64,000 nucleotides of DNA, taken from the NCBI RefSeq assembly GCF_018785315.1, contig NZ_WQPN01000066.1, forward strand, positions 62,001 through 126,000, written 5' to 3'. Numbering within the stretch: the first letter of the stretch is position 1; every line of letters starts with the position of its first letter. The notes beneath the pieces are model-generated. The model was not told the origin of the DNA, ran no database searches, and saw only the letters and a list, made by a program, of their open reading frames with translations. Positions 7,653 through 16,373 of the stretch are shown piece after piece. The DNA comes from Clostridium sp. MCC353. Lineage in GTDB: Bacteria; Bacillota; Clostridia; Lachnospirales; Lachnospiraceae. The position numbers were made by a program, and so were the translations under genes.

Positions 7653-9026
7653 CTATACTGTCAATAACACGTTAAATACTTCGCTCATGGTTGGATGGGT
7701 ATAAATGGAATCTCTGAGCACCGTATAAGGAAGCTTGGCATCCATAGCCATCTTAGCCAGGTTAATCATCTCATGAGATTCCGCGCAGAACAGATGCATT
7801 CCTAAAATCTGCCCTGTCTTCGCATCGATCACAGCCTTTAACAGGCCGTCTGTCTGTCCTAACACCTTGGCCTTGGGAATGGCCGAAGCCAGAAGTTTTG
7901 CCGTTTTCACTTCATATCCCGCTTCCCTGGCATCCTTTTCCGTCATGCCCACTCTTGAAAATGGGGGATCAATGAAGGTACTGTAAGGAACCGCTCCCCT
8001 CTTATCCAGGGTATAGCTTCCGTCGCCCAGCACTTTGGAACGGACAATCCGGTAATCATCCAGGGAAATATAGGTGAACTGAAGCCCGCCTGCCACATCT
8101 CCCATGGCATAGATCTCAGGCGCTGTGGTCATCCGGTGTTCATCGGTGATGATTCCGCCTCTGGCATTGGTACTCACTCCCGCCGCTTCCAGATTCAGAT
8201 CATCCACAGCAGGCCTTCTGCCGGTAGCAACCAGTACGGCGTCTGCGGGAAGTTCCCGCTGGCCGTCTTTCCCCGTGATGATCACTTTCGCCCGGCCCTC
8301 TTCCTGTTCCACCGCTTCTACTTTCACGCCGGTCATGATCCGGATTCCCTGCTTCTCCATCTGGGCCTTAACCGCCGCAGCCATCTCTTCATCTTCCCTT
8401 GCCAGGAACTGCTCTCCGTCCTGGAGAACCGTCACTTCCGAACCAAACTTTCTGTATATGGAAGAAAATTCAATCCCAATATAACCGCCGCCGATGATTA
8501 CCAGGTGTTTCGGAAGTTCCTTGAGTTCAAGCATGGTATCGCTGATATAGACATAAGGATTATCCTTCAGGCCTTTAATGGGCGGAATCACCGGAACAGC
8601 TCCCGTATTGATGAAAAACTGCGGGGCTTCCACGGTAAATGTCTCGCCGCCGTTTTTAATCTCCACCTCATGATTCGACAGGAATCTGGCTGTCCCGTCT
8701 ATTACCGTAATATTCTCATTATCCGCCAGATTATGATAATTTGCCGTATTTAATTTATCAATCAGACCGTCCTTCTGCAACATGATCTTCCGGTAAGCCT
8801 CTGCTCTTTCTTCAAAACTGCCGTTCATGTCTGATACTTTCTGGGCATTATATACCAGATATTTGGTGGGGATACATGCCACATTGATGCAGGCGCCGCC
8901 GTACATCTTAGGCGATTTCTCTATCATCGCCACTTTTTTCCCCGCTGCCGCCAGCGCAGATGACAAGGTCTTTCCGCCTTTTCCGAAACCGATTATAACC
9001 GCATCGTACTGTCTCCTTTGCTCCAT
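7653..9026 (-). CDS. rclA: RclA-like pyridine nucleotide-disulfide oxidoreductase
   Basis: A 457-residue FAD flavoprotein of the mercuric reductase / lipoamide dehydrogenase class. It shows VIIGFGKGGKTL (FAD site), the redox pair Cys46-x4-Cys51 in GGACINVACIPTK, an NAD(P) site VIIGGGYIGIEFSS, GDVAGG, and the catalytic HPTMSE near the C-terminus. The GFGKxGKTL opening is typical of RclA, which in E. coli reduces copper and protects against reactive chlorine. The ATG at 9026 follows AGGAGG; the longer upstream frame has no such site. It is the first gene of the redox operon. Confidence 0.85.
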   Translation of the reverse strand: MEQRRQYDAVIIGFGKGGKTLSSALAAAGKKVAMIEKSPKMYGGACINVACIPTKYLVYNAQKVSDMNGSFEERAEAYRKIMLQKDGLIDKLNTANYHNLADNENITVIDGTARFLSNHEVEIKNGGETFTVEAPQFFINTGAVPVIPPIKGLKDNPYVYISDTMLELKELPKHLVIIGGGYIGIEFSSIYRKFGSEVTVLQDGEQFLAREDEEMAAAVKAQMEKQGIRIMTGVKVEAVEQEEGRAKVIITGKDGQRELPADAVLVATGRRPAVDDLNLEAAGVSTNARGGIITDEHRMTTAPEIYAMGDVAGGLQFTYISLDDYRIVRSKVLGDGSYTLDKRGAVPYSTFIDPPFSRVGMTEKDAREAGYEVKTAKLLASAIPKAKVLGQTDGLLKAVIDAKTGQILGMHLFCAESHEMINLAKMAMDAKLPYTVLRDSIYTHPTMSEVFNVLLTV

Positions 9027-9060
9027 TCTATTTTCCTCCTGAACTGTATTTTTATTTGTT

Positions 9061-9095
9061 ACTGTAACTTTACAATATACAGTTAGATTTGTCAA
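9061..9095 (-). promoter_or_regulatory. Redox operon promoter with a dyad over the -10
   Basis: On the minus strand TTGACA (9095-9090) and TAAAGT (9072-9067) lie 17 bases apart upstream of the RclA-like gene. An inverted repeat ACTGTA / TACAGT (9061-9066 and 9078-9083) brackets the -10 hexamer. That is a natural position for a repressor, and the Rrf2 protein of the same gene set is the obvious candidate. Confidence 0.55.
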
Positions 9096-9131
9096 GTACT
9101 TTTTTTAATTTCTTCCAGGCGGCGTTACAAT

Positions 9132-9192
9132 AAAAAGCAGCCCGGACAATCCCGTTCCGCAACAGCGGAATAAAACTGTCTAAGCTGCTTTT
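9132..9192 (-). terminator. Terminator of the rpiB-dehydrogenase operon
   Basis: The outer arms AAAAGCAGC and GCTGCTTTT enclose an inner stem TTCCGC / GCGGAA. On the minus strand the structure ends in GCTGCTTTTTATT just after the dehydrogenase stop at 9221. Confidence 0.7.
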
Positions 9193-9220
9193 CCATTCTC
9201 ATGCCCCGTCTATGATACCG

Positions 9221-10084
9221 TTACCATTTGTAATATTTCACCAAAGCCTGGGTTCCCAAATCCCCCATGCCTTCCGCTTCCAGATTCTGATACATGGAAA
9301 GTATGTATTCCAGAACGCCCAGCTCTATGCCGGCTCCTCTGGCCTCTTCCTCCGCCAGTCTCATATCTTTAATAAAATGCTTGATAAAGAAACCAGGATT
9401 GTAATCATTCTCCAGAACGCGGGGAGCCACATTGCTCATCTGGGCGCTGCCCGCCGCGCCTGTGGAAATGGAATCCAGCATGGTCTGTACGTCCAGACCC
9501 ACATTTTTCGCATAAACCATGGCTTCGCAGGCCCCGCTGAGGGCCCCCGCCAGAGCGATCTGGTTGCACATCTTGGTATGCTGGCCATTTCCCGCCTTGC
9601 CTTCATAATTAATATTCCGGCCCATGGCTTCAAATACCGGCAGACAGGCGTCAAATGCCTCCCTGTCTCCGCCAGCCAGTATGGTCAGCGTCCCGGCCTT
9701 TGCCCCGCTGTCTCCGCCCGTAACCGGCGCGTCCAGAGCGGACATACCATTTTTTCGGGCTTCTTCATAGATTCTTACAGCCAGTTTCGGGCTGCTGGTG
9801 GTCATGTCGATCAGGTATGCTCCTTTTTTCGCATTGGCTATGATTCCCTGTTCACCAAAATAAACCTCTTCCACGTCCTTGGGATACCCAACGATGGTGA
9901 TCACCACATCCCGGTCCGCGGCGCATTCAGCCGCCGTACCGCACCAGAGCGCGCCTTCACCGATCACATCTTCCACCTTAGATTTGGTTCTTGTATAGAT
10001 GGAAACCTCAAATCCGGCTTTCATAAGATTCCGGACCATGGATTTTCCCATAATCCCAACACCGATAAATCCAATTTTTTTCAT
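9221..10084 (-). CDS. 3-hydroxyisobutyrate dehydrogenase-family oxidoreductase
   Basis: A 287-residue beta-hydroxyacid dehydrogenase. The Rossmann site is IGFIGVGIMGKSM at the N-terminus, the substrate loop is DAPVTGGDSGAKAGTL, and the catalytic Lys lies in GNGQHTKMCNQ. The family includes tartronate-semialdehyde reductase (GarR), 3-hydroxyisobutyrate dehydrogenase and L-threonate dehydrogenase, and sequence reading alone cannot choose among them. The ATG at 10084 places the Rossmann motif at the start, as in the family. It shares an operon with a 2-hydroxyacid dehydrogenase and rpiB, which points to sugar-acid metabolism. Confidence 0.88.
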   Translation of the reverse strand: MKKIGFIGVGIMGKSMVRNLMKAGFEVSIYTRTKSKVEDVIGEGALWCGTAAECAADRDVVITIVGYPKDVEEVYFGEQGIIANAKKGAYLIDMTTSSPKLAVRIYEEARKNGMSALDAPVTGGDSGAKAGTLTILAGGDREAFDACLPVFEAMGRNINYEGKAGNGQHTKMCNQIALAGALSGACEAMVYAKNVGLDVQTMLDSISTGAAGSAQMSNVAPRVLENDYNPGFFIKHFIKDMRLAEEEARGAGIELGVLEYILSMYQNLEAEGMGDLGTQALVKYYKW

Positions 10085-10142
10085 CTTAATCCTCCATGCA
10101 GATACGTTTTTCGCGCAAATACGCGCCGGGAAGTCCAGCTTC

Positions 10143-11108
10143 TCAGCTCTGTCTTTCCCTATATCCCGTTTCAAAATTCACCAGATTATCAAGTCTGTCT
10201 CCATTTAAAAACTTCTCCAGGTTACTGCCCGCGATCCGGATAATCCGTTCCAGGGTTTCCTGCAAATGATACTGTCCGGAAATATGAGGGGTTATCACCG
10301 CATTTTTGGCATCCCACAGCGGATGGCCTGGCGGCAGCGGCTCAGGATCGGTAACATCCAGGGCGCAGCCGCCCAGATGGCCTTCATTCAGCACCTTTAC
10401 GAGAGCATCCGTATCAATGGCGGTTCCCCGGCCCACATTGATGAGAAATGCGCCCTTTTTCATGCTGCGGAGCCGTTTTTCATCTATAATATGATAAGTT
10501 TCAGGCGTGTTGGGAAGAGAGAGGGAGATAAAATCCGCTCTCGGAATCACCTCGTCCAACTGCTCATTGGTATACAGTTCATCCAAATATTCCGGTTTGG
10601 CTCCTGATTTCCTTCTTATACCGATGGTATGGCTGCCCAGCACCTTCATGCGGGTGGCAAACTCTCCTCCGATATCCCCTAAACCGATAACAAGGGTTGT
10701 GGAACCCCATATAGAAGTAACGCTTCCTTCGTCATTCCAATGGTGGTTTCTCTGGTTTTCATAATAAAGGTTCAGCTTTTTTTGAAGCATCAGGGCCGTT
10801 CCCACCATATATTCTGAAATCGCAAGGCCGTATGCGCCGGTCGCATTGGTGAGAAGGGTTCCCGGCTTTAACACTCCGGGCTTACAGTATGAATCCGCGC
10901 CTGCGGAATTGAGCTGGAGCCATTCCAGGTTCCCGGCGGATTCCAGCATGTTTTCCGGCACATTTCCAATTATGATGGAAACGTCCTGAAGCTGGGCTTC
11001 AGTAACTTCAGAAGACTGCACATATTCAAATACACAGTCCTTTCCAATGTTTTCAAAATACGCTTTATGACGTGCCTCCACAGGGAGGGTTACTAATATT
11101 TTTTTCAT
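10143..11108 (-). CDS. D-2-hydroxyacid dehydrogenase (NAD-dependent)
   Basis: A 321-residue enzyme reducing 2-oxoacids to D-2-hydroxyacids, or the reverse. It has the NAD motif VIGLGDIGGEFA, the catalytic Arg in INVGRGTA, Glu in DVTDPEPLP and His in ITPHISGQ. The pattern resembles glyoxylate/hydroxypyruvate reductases (GhrA/GyaR), but the substrate is not certain. Its start overlaps the rpiB stop by four bases, so the two are translationally coupled. Length is typical. Confidence 0.88.
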   Translation of the reverse strand: MKKILVTLPVEARHKAYFENIGKDCVFEYVQSSEVTEAQLQDVSIIIGNVPENMLESAGNLEWLQLNSAGADSYCKPGVLKPGTLLTNATGAYGLAISEYMVGTALMLQKKLNLYYENQRNHHWNDEGSVTSIWGSTTLVIGLGDIGGEFATRMKVLGSHTIGIRRKSGAKPEYLDELYTNEQLDEVIPRADFISLSLPNTPETYHIIDEKRLRSMKKGAFLINVGRGTAIDTDALVKVLNEGHLGGCALDVTDPEPLPPGHPLWDAKNAVITPHISGQYHLQETLERIIRIAGSNLEKFLNGDRLDNLVNFETGYRERQS

Positions 11109-11545
11109 CTGTTCTCTATCTCCATCACCATATCAACCCGTCTCTGGTGTCTTCCGCCTTCATATTCCGCGTTCAGCCATTCGTCTGTTATCATCTTGGC
11201 CATCTCCACGCCGATCACCCGGGCTCCGAATGCCAAAACATTGGAATTGTTATGCATTCTGGAGAGTTTCGCCGTATACGGTTCACTGCACACACAGGCC
11301 CGGATGCCCTTAACCTTATTGGCTGCCAGGGAAATCCCCACGCCGGTGCCGCAGATCGCAATGCCCAGATCCGCCTCTCCCGACACTACCGCCCGTCCCA
11401 CCTTTTCTCCATACACAGGGTAGTCGCAGCTCTCATGGGCATTGGTTCCCAAATCCAGGACTTCAATTCCCTTAGACAGTAAATGTTCTTTGATTTCTTC
11501 TTTCATTTCAATTGCAGTATGGTCGTTTCCTATCGCTATTTTCAT
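11105..11545 (-). CDS. rpiB: RpiB/LacAB-family sugar-phosphate isomerase
   Basis: A 146-residue isomerase that opens with KIAIGNDHTAIEMK and has the catalytic Cys in AICGTGVGISLAANK, as in ribose-5-phosphate isomerase B. The family also includes galactose-6-phosphate and tetrulose-4-phosphate isomerases. The ATG at 11545 follows GGAGGAGC and removes a 25-residue extension that lacks family similarity. Coupling with two hydroxyacid dehydrogenases suggests a catabolic role rather than the core pentose pathway. That is an inference. Confidence 0.88.
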   Translation of the reverse strand: MKIAIGNDHTAIEMKEEIKEHLLSKGIEVLDLGTNAHESCDYPVYGEKVGRAVVSGEADLGIAICGTGVGISLAANKVKGIRACVCSEPYTAKLSRMHNNSNVLAFGARVIGVEMAKMITDEWLNAEYEGGRHQRRVDMVMEIENR

Positions 11546-11668
11546 ATGCTCCTCCAGTTTACTGATGCCAACGCTCTTTTTATTCTTTTTTAACATATCA
11601 TAATTGACATGTTTTATCAAGCCAGCCTTTTAAGGAAGCCGCTGAAACATTAAAATATTCGTAATAGT

Positions 11669-12478
11669 TCACACTTCATCCACAATCGGAAGATAGATTT
11701 CTATATAGTAAACCGTCCTGCCGTCCACATTGCAGTTGACCGTATATTGGGAGTATGCCTTCCCCACCAGCTTAAACCGGTGCTCCTTCGCCCAGTCAAC
11801 CGCCCTGGCAATGGATTCCTTTTTAGGGGAACGGCTGTCGGATTCGGCCACGGTAAATATACAGCGCTTGTAATCCAGGTATGGAACCGCTCCCTCCAGC
11901 TTCTTGTCCATTCTCATCTTCCTCGCCGTAAATCCCCTGAGGGTGAGATAAAAATAGACCGGCATATCATAATCCGAATCCAGATCATATTCCTCCAGAA
12001 TATTGGATACCTCATAAAGGCTTTTTTCCTGGATCATCTGGAACCAGTCGTCCCTGGCCGTCTCTTTATCCTTTCTTTTGGGCGACATGATGTAAAAACG
12101 CTGAAATGGGAGGACGGAGCAGACGTTCAAATAATCCTTTACATTTTTACAGCTAAAATAGCTGGTTTCCAGCTTGGTCAGATAATATTTGTGCTCTTTT
12201 ATGCTCTTTTTCTCTTCCTCTATTTTTTCGCTGATCAGCCTCTCCATGGCGTCGCAGCTATTGTGATAGAGAATATTTTTCACATCATTTACGCTGAAAT
12301 TGACTTTCCGGTAGTAAATAGCGTCCAGAAGAAGCCATACGTCATCCGCCGTATAGCACCGGTAGCCGTTTTCCGTCTTATACGGCTTGATAATATCTTT
12401 TTCCTCATAAAATCTCAGCGTATCCTGAGTGACGCCCAAAAGCCTGGCCACTTCGCCAATCCGGTATTCTCTCTCCAT
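11669..12478 (-). CDS. MerR-family transcriptional regulator with effector domain
   Basis: A 269-residue regulator. Residues 1-70 form the MerR winged helix (YRIGEVARLLGVTQDTLRFY). A helical linker follows to about 125, then a C-terminal domain resembling the GyrI-like/BmrR effector pocket that binds drugs or metabolites. It lies 30 bases after the MATE exporter in the same direction, with GGAGCAGGAT ahead of its ATG. A drug-responsive regulator of that exporter is the simplest reading. The ligand is unknown. Confidence 0.88.
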   Translation of the reverse strand: MEREYRIGEVARLLGVTQDTLRFYEEKDIIKPYKTENGYRCYTADDVWLLLDAIYYRKVNFSVNDVKNILYHNSCDAMERLISEKIEEEKKSIKEHKYYLTKLETSYFSCKNVKDYLNVCSVLPFQRFYIMSPKRKDKETARDDWFQMIQEKSLYEVSNILEEYDLDSDYDMPVYFYLTLRGFTARKMRMDKKLEGAVPYLDYKRCIFTVAESDSRSPKKESIARAVDWAKEHRFKLVGKAYSQYTVNCNVDGRTVYYIEIYLPIVDEV

Positions 12479-12508
12479 ATCCTGCTCCTTTCTGCATTTC
12501 TTTTATCT

Positions 12509-13834
12509 TCATCCGGCCAGAGCGCCGGTTTGTAAATTCTCTGCCCTGTCTTCCTTTTTCCTGAGCCAGACTGCCACAGCCGCGATCGTGAACTGGGCCG
12601 CCGGCACCGCCAGCCATATGCCGGGAACTCCCATCATTTGAGGCAGGATGAGCAGCCATGCAGCCACTCCAAGGGGTTCTCCATAGGCCAGGATATAAGC
12701 CTGGCGGTTCTGCCTGGTCGCATAGAAATAAGATGCCGTAACCCGGATAAAACTATAGGGAACCAGTCCGGCGCAAAATACCAGAATGACCCGGCTGTAC
12801 GTTTCCATCACTTCCCGGGACGCTCCGAACATCAACGGAACCTCTCTCCGGAACAAGTACAGCCCGGCGATTCCCGCCGCTCCGATCACCGCCGCAAAAG
12901 AATAAGCCATGGAGCGGTATTTCCTGCAGGACTTCACATCCCCCATGCCCAGGCTCAGGCTGAACAGGGGCTGGCTGCCGTCCCCTACTCCCTGCAAAAG
13001 AAGCTGGACCACAACCACCACGTAGCTGATCACCGCATATACGGCGACCTCATGGTCATCGGCATAGGATGTAAGGCTTTTATTCATCACCAAAAGGATC
13101 AGGTTGGGAGACAAGGTCAACCCAAATGGAGACAGGCCGATTAACAGCATCCGCTTGATCCTATCCCATTGGATGAATCTGCCCGGAACCCTTATGGGTC
13201 CGTCCTTTAACATGCTCTTCTTCAGCAGATACAAAAGGCCCGACACCGCCGTCACCCCCTGTCCTGCCGCTGTAGCAAGAGCCGCGCCGAACATTCCAAG
13301 AGGAACCGCTTCGATCAAAATATAATCCAAAACCATGTTGACAAAAAAACCGGACATCATAAAAACCATAGCCATAAATGCCCGGTCCATATTGCGGAGC
13401 ACTGGAATCAGCCCAGTTCCCAAAAGCTGGAATACCGCGCCCGAAAGGATGATCCCAAGATACACCTGCCCCAGTTCATAGATTTCACCCCGGGCTCCCA
13501 GAAGATGCAGAACCGGGTTTTTTACGGCCAACCCGACAGCCGTCATAACCGCAGCCGTAAAAAGCAGGAGCAGAAGTATTCTCTTCTGATCCTGCCTGAT
13601 TTCTGATTCGCTGCCGGTTCCCTCCGACACCATGAGCACCGAACCGCCCACACCGATTCCGGTGCCCAAAGCCTGTAAGAGCGCCGTAACCGGATAGGCG
13701 ATATTAATTGCCGCCAGGCCGGGATCTCCCAGATTTCTTCCTATAAAAAAACCATCCACGATTGCATAAACGCCCGAACATGCAAATGCGAGCATAGACG
13801 GCAGAACGCATCTCCAGAAATTTCCCTTTCTCAT
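12509..13834 (-). CDS. MATE-family multidrug/Na+ antiporter
   Basis: A 441-residue membrane protein with about twelve hydrophobic segments and the MATE two-fold repeat. The N-terminal half opens with PSMLAFACSGVYAIVDGFF; the second half has IGLSPFGLTLSPNLILLVMN. MATE proteins export cationic drugs or metabolites using Na+ or H+ gradients. The downstream MerR-family gene is probably its regulator, sharing the transcript. Confidence 0.92.
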   Translation of the reverse strand: MRKGNFWRCVLPSMLAFACSGVYAIVDGFFIGRNLGDPGLAAINIAYPVTALLQALGTGIGVGGSVLMVSEGTGSESEIRQDQKRILLLLLFTAAVMTAVGLAVKNPVLHLLGARGEIYELGQVYLGIILSGAVFQLLGTGLIPVLRNMDRAFMAMVFMMSGFFVNMVLDYILIEAVPLGMFGAALATAAGQGVTAVSGLLYLLKKSMLKDGPIRVPGRFIQWDRIKRMLLIGLSPFGLTLSPNLILLVMNKSLTSYADDHEVAVYAVISYVVVVVQLLLQGVGDGSQPLFSLSLGMGDVKSCRKYRSMAYSFAAVIGAAGIAGLYLFRREVPLMFGASREVMETYSRVILVFCAGLVPYSFIRVTASYFYATRQNRQAYILAYGEPLGVAAWLLILPQMMGVPGIWLAVPAAQFTIAAVAVWLRKKEDRAENLQTGALAG

Positions 13835-13858
13835 ACGGCAGCTTAAATCCTCAACTTT

Positions 13859-15298
13859 CTATTTTTCCTTTTCGAATTTCTCTGTCCCCTGATAGGTAAC
13901 CACGCCTTCTTTATCGGTACAATAGTAATTCTCGTCTGCATCTTTCACATTTTTCTTATTCTTGGCAATGGTTCCCGAAGAATTCACCAGGTATTCTTTA
14001 TCATTATACTCCACAACTTTTAATTTGTCTTCTTTATCCGCTTTTAACTTCCGTCCCTTGATGTAAATGGAATTTTTATGGATGCCGTTATATCCCGCTC
14101 CCTTTTTGCTGCCCGAATCCTGGAAACTGTAAGAATACTCTTCTCCGTCCACTTCCAAAGTGGTATTTCCCATTTCAGCGGCTCCCACCGGAGAGTTGCC
14201 AAAGTAAAATACTTCACAGGTGTCAAATTCATCCGGCAGTTCTTCCTCTGTTTCAATCTCTGTACAGGAAGCGATCTTTGTGGAACTCTTCTCTTCAAAT
14301 TCTATTTTGTAAAGCCCTTCCAGCATCTCGCCTTTCTCGTTAAATGCATACTTCTTGCCGTTAATGGTCTTCATCTGGCTCTTTACCAGGTCTCCGTCTT
14401 TTTCCGCATAGAACCAATAGGCTTCATCATCATTATACGCTTCCTGATCCACATCCTCGTCCGGGACTACATGGAACCAGCCGTCCGCTCTCCAGCACTG
14501 CTCCGGCGTGTTGAAATACTGGTAATCCCCGGAAGATGTGGCATTCTGTTTGGTAGCGACCTGATACCATTCATACTGGGCCGCGCCGTATTCGTTAAAT
14601 GTATAACGTTTTCCGTTGATTCTCTTTGTTTCGTCATCAACCTTCTTGCCCGTTGAATTGAAATAAAACCAATAGTCCTGATCCGTATCATCTTCATTTT
14701 CATCGTCTTCTACATGGATTCTGGCCCATGATCCGGCCACCTGTGCCCCGTCATCCTCTTCACCGCAGTAGTAAACGCCCTCTTTCCAGGCATCGTCACC
14801 AGTCAGACGGGTTGAATCCTCATTTACCCAGCCGTATAACATGCGGCCGTCGTCATCAAAGGCATATTTCCGGTTAGTACCGTCGGCCTTTCTGATGGAA
14901 CGGAAGGTGGTGCGGTCAGATGACGCCCGATAGGCCTTCCCATTGTTCTGGAAATAATACCAATATGAGTAAGGCTCATCATCGTCGCCTGCGTCCTCAT
15001 TTTCCACCTGCCGCCATTCGTTGGTGACCATGGTTCCGGCAGAATTCACATAAAAAATATCATCGTCGGATTCTATCAGGGAACTTGTGGCCATGATACC
15101 GTCATCATCCAGATAAAACCAATGGCTGCCGGATTTCTTCCACTCGCTGGACGCCCTGCTGCCGTCTTTTTCATAGTATACCCAATTTTCACCTTCCTGT
15201 TTCCAGCCTTTCGTTGCTGCCGAAGATGATAATGCCATCCCTAAGGAACATGCGGTCATCACACAAACTGCCGCTAATATCTGCACATTTTTCTTCAT
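13859..15298 (-). CDS. Secreted wall-binding repeat protein without catalytic domain
   Basis: A 479-residue exported protein. After a signal peptide ending near SSSAATK it consists of choline-binding-type repeats of about 20 residues, each with a W-x-Y/F core (GWKQEGENWVYYEKDG, SGSHWFYLDDDG, YWYYFQNNGKAY, YWFYFNSTGKKV). Many repeats are split by acidic inserts such as NEDAGDDDEPY. No hydrolase or peptidase domain is visible. Such repeats bind teichoic acid or glucan in related Gram-positives. The ligand and role here are unknown. Lys-rich C-terminus ends EKFEKEK. Confidence 0.85.
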   Translation of the reverse strand: MKKNVQILAAVCVMTACSLGMALSSSAATKGWKQEGENWVYYEKDGSRASSEWKKSGSHWFYLDDDGIMATSSLIESDDDIFYVNSAGTMVTNEWRQVENEDAGDDDEPYSYWYYFQNNGKAYRASSDRTTFRSIRKADGTNRKYAFDDDGRMLYGWVNEDSTRLTGDDAWKEGVYYCGEEDDGAQVAGSWARIHVEDDENEDDTDQDYWFYFNSTGKKVDDETKRINGKRYTFNEYGAAQYEWYQVATKQNATSSGDYQYFNTPEQCWRADGWFHVVPDEDVDQEAYNDDEAYWFYAEKDGDLVKSQMKTINGKKYAFNEKGEMLEGLYKIEFEEKSSTKIASCTEIETEEELPDEFDTCEVFYFGNSPVGAAEMGNTTLEVDGEEYSYSFQDSGSKKGAGYNGIHKNSIYIKGRKLKADKEDKLKVVEYNDKEYLVNSSGTIAKNKKNVKDADENYYCTDKEGVVTYQGTEKFEKEK

Positions 15299-15656
15299 TT
15301 CTTCCTCACATTCTGCTGTTAAAAACAGCCTGACTTTCTTTCTGCCACCGCAGTTTTATCTATGCGCGCATATCCTGAATCCATATCGGTTTCAAGACTT
15401 TTCCAGAATAAACCATGGTCAAAGTCCAAGGTCAACGGACGGGAAGAATATGTCAGAAAATAGTAAATATATTTACATTTTCTTACATTTTTAAAATAAT
15501 TTGGAATACCCGGAAACAGAAATGTCCCAGTGAGAATGAACAGCCCCAAGGATCGGACAACAAAAAAATACCCGGTGAAAGGCGAAGAGTGCGGCCGCCA
15601 TTTCCCCGGGCAGTGATGTCCTGTGAATGATATTACACCCTGGAGTTAGTCCAAAG
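15299..15656. other. Intergenic region between kinase and wall-binding gene
   Basis: These 358 bases contain no convincing gene; a 76-codon frame on the minus strand lacks a ribosome site and any known motif. It holds the terminator of the kinase gene and, at 15435-15407 on the minus strand, a possible promoter: TTGACC, 17 bases, TTTATT, about 110 bases before the wall-binding gene. The part near 15460-15500 is AT-rich. Confidence 0.5.
15563..15612 (-). terminator. Terminator after the P-loop kinase gene
   Basis: On the minus strand the outer arms CCCGG and CCGGG enclose inner pairs GGCG / CGCC, and the structure is followed by TATTTTTTTG. It lies about 45 bases after the kinase stop. Confidence 0.65.
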
Positions 15657-16205
15657 TCAACTACTTTTTATCCATTGCCGGATAAATGCTTCGGCATTCT
15701 CTTGCGCCGGTTTCGTTCCGTCAATGTAAATAACAGGACATTTTAATCCATTCAGCCACGCTTCTGTTTTTTCCATCGTGCGGGAAGCTGCCAGCTCATA
15801 AAACTTCTGCTCCCGTTCATACATATCCCCGCCCTCAAACACGCGTTTTCCGAACTTCTCTATACTTCTTTTCTTTATCCGGTCAAGCCTTATCTCAAGC
15901 GGGGCTTCTATGTAGATCACACAGCCGTACCTGGCGTTTATTTCATCCCCGAAATCACAGTTCACCGCGGTTACGATAAACTGTCCGTACTTTTTCATGT
16001 CCGCCGTCAAAAGTTTAAGCGCCTCTTCCCTCGTCCGGGCATCTGTATATGGAACTGCCGGTTCTTTGAAAAAATAATCTTCCGCATCCATATGTTTATA
16101 TCCCAGCATACCGGCAAGAAGTCTGCCTAACGTTGTTTTTCCGCTGCCGTTTGCACCTGAAACGGCGATTCCCTGGCACACTTTGCCCTCCCCCTTTATA
16201 TCCAA
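15657..16205 (-). CDS. Small P-loop nucleoside/nucleotide kinase-like ATPase
   Basis: A 182-residue protein with Walker A GANGSGKTT near residue 18, a probable substrate Asp-Ala-Glu-Asp segment in KHMDAEDYFF, and a later helix with RLDRIKKRS that resembles the lid Arg region of adenylate- or shikimate-kinase-type enzymes. The phosphate acceptor cannot be named from the sequence. It is transcribed alone, divergent from the nucleoid-associated protein gene. Confidence 0.7.
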   Translation of the reverse strand: MDIKGEGKVCQGIAVSGANGSGKTTLGRLLAGMLGYKHMDAEDYFFKEPAVPYTDARTREEALKLLTADMKKYGQFIVTAVNCDFGDEINARYGCVIYIEAPLEIRLDRIKKRSIEKFGKRVFEGGDMYEREQKFYELAASRTMEKTEAWLNGLKCPVIYIDGTKPAQENAEAFIRQWIKSS

Positions 16206-16289
16206 TTCTATAAATGCCTTTTACCGTGTTATTGCTCCATTATACTATCTGCCCGCAGTTTTTCCAATACCCCAGCCATACAATCCCCA

Positions 16290-16318
16290 TTGCCTAAAAA
16301 TGAATCTTGGTTTAAAAT
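16290..16318 (+). promoter_or_regulatory. Promoter of the nucleoid-associated protein gene
   Basis: TTGCCT and TAAAAT are spaced by 17 bases, about 55 bases before the start at 16374. A short GC-rich hairpin CCGCC / GGCGG lies in the leader. Confidence 0.6.
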
Positions 16319-16373
16319 AGTTTGGTAATCACCGCTTTGACTGCCGCCGCCCGGCGGCGAAATGGAGGAAATA

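Noticed and set aside
9212-10243. 343-codon plus-strand reading frame
   Set aside because: It is antisense to the hydroxyacid dehydrogenase gene, has no ribosome site and its product matches no family; the minus-strand enzyme has clear motifs.
11747-12535. 262-codon plus-strand reading frame
   Set aside because: Antisense to the MerR gene; low-complexity hydrophobic product without a ribosome site.
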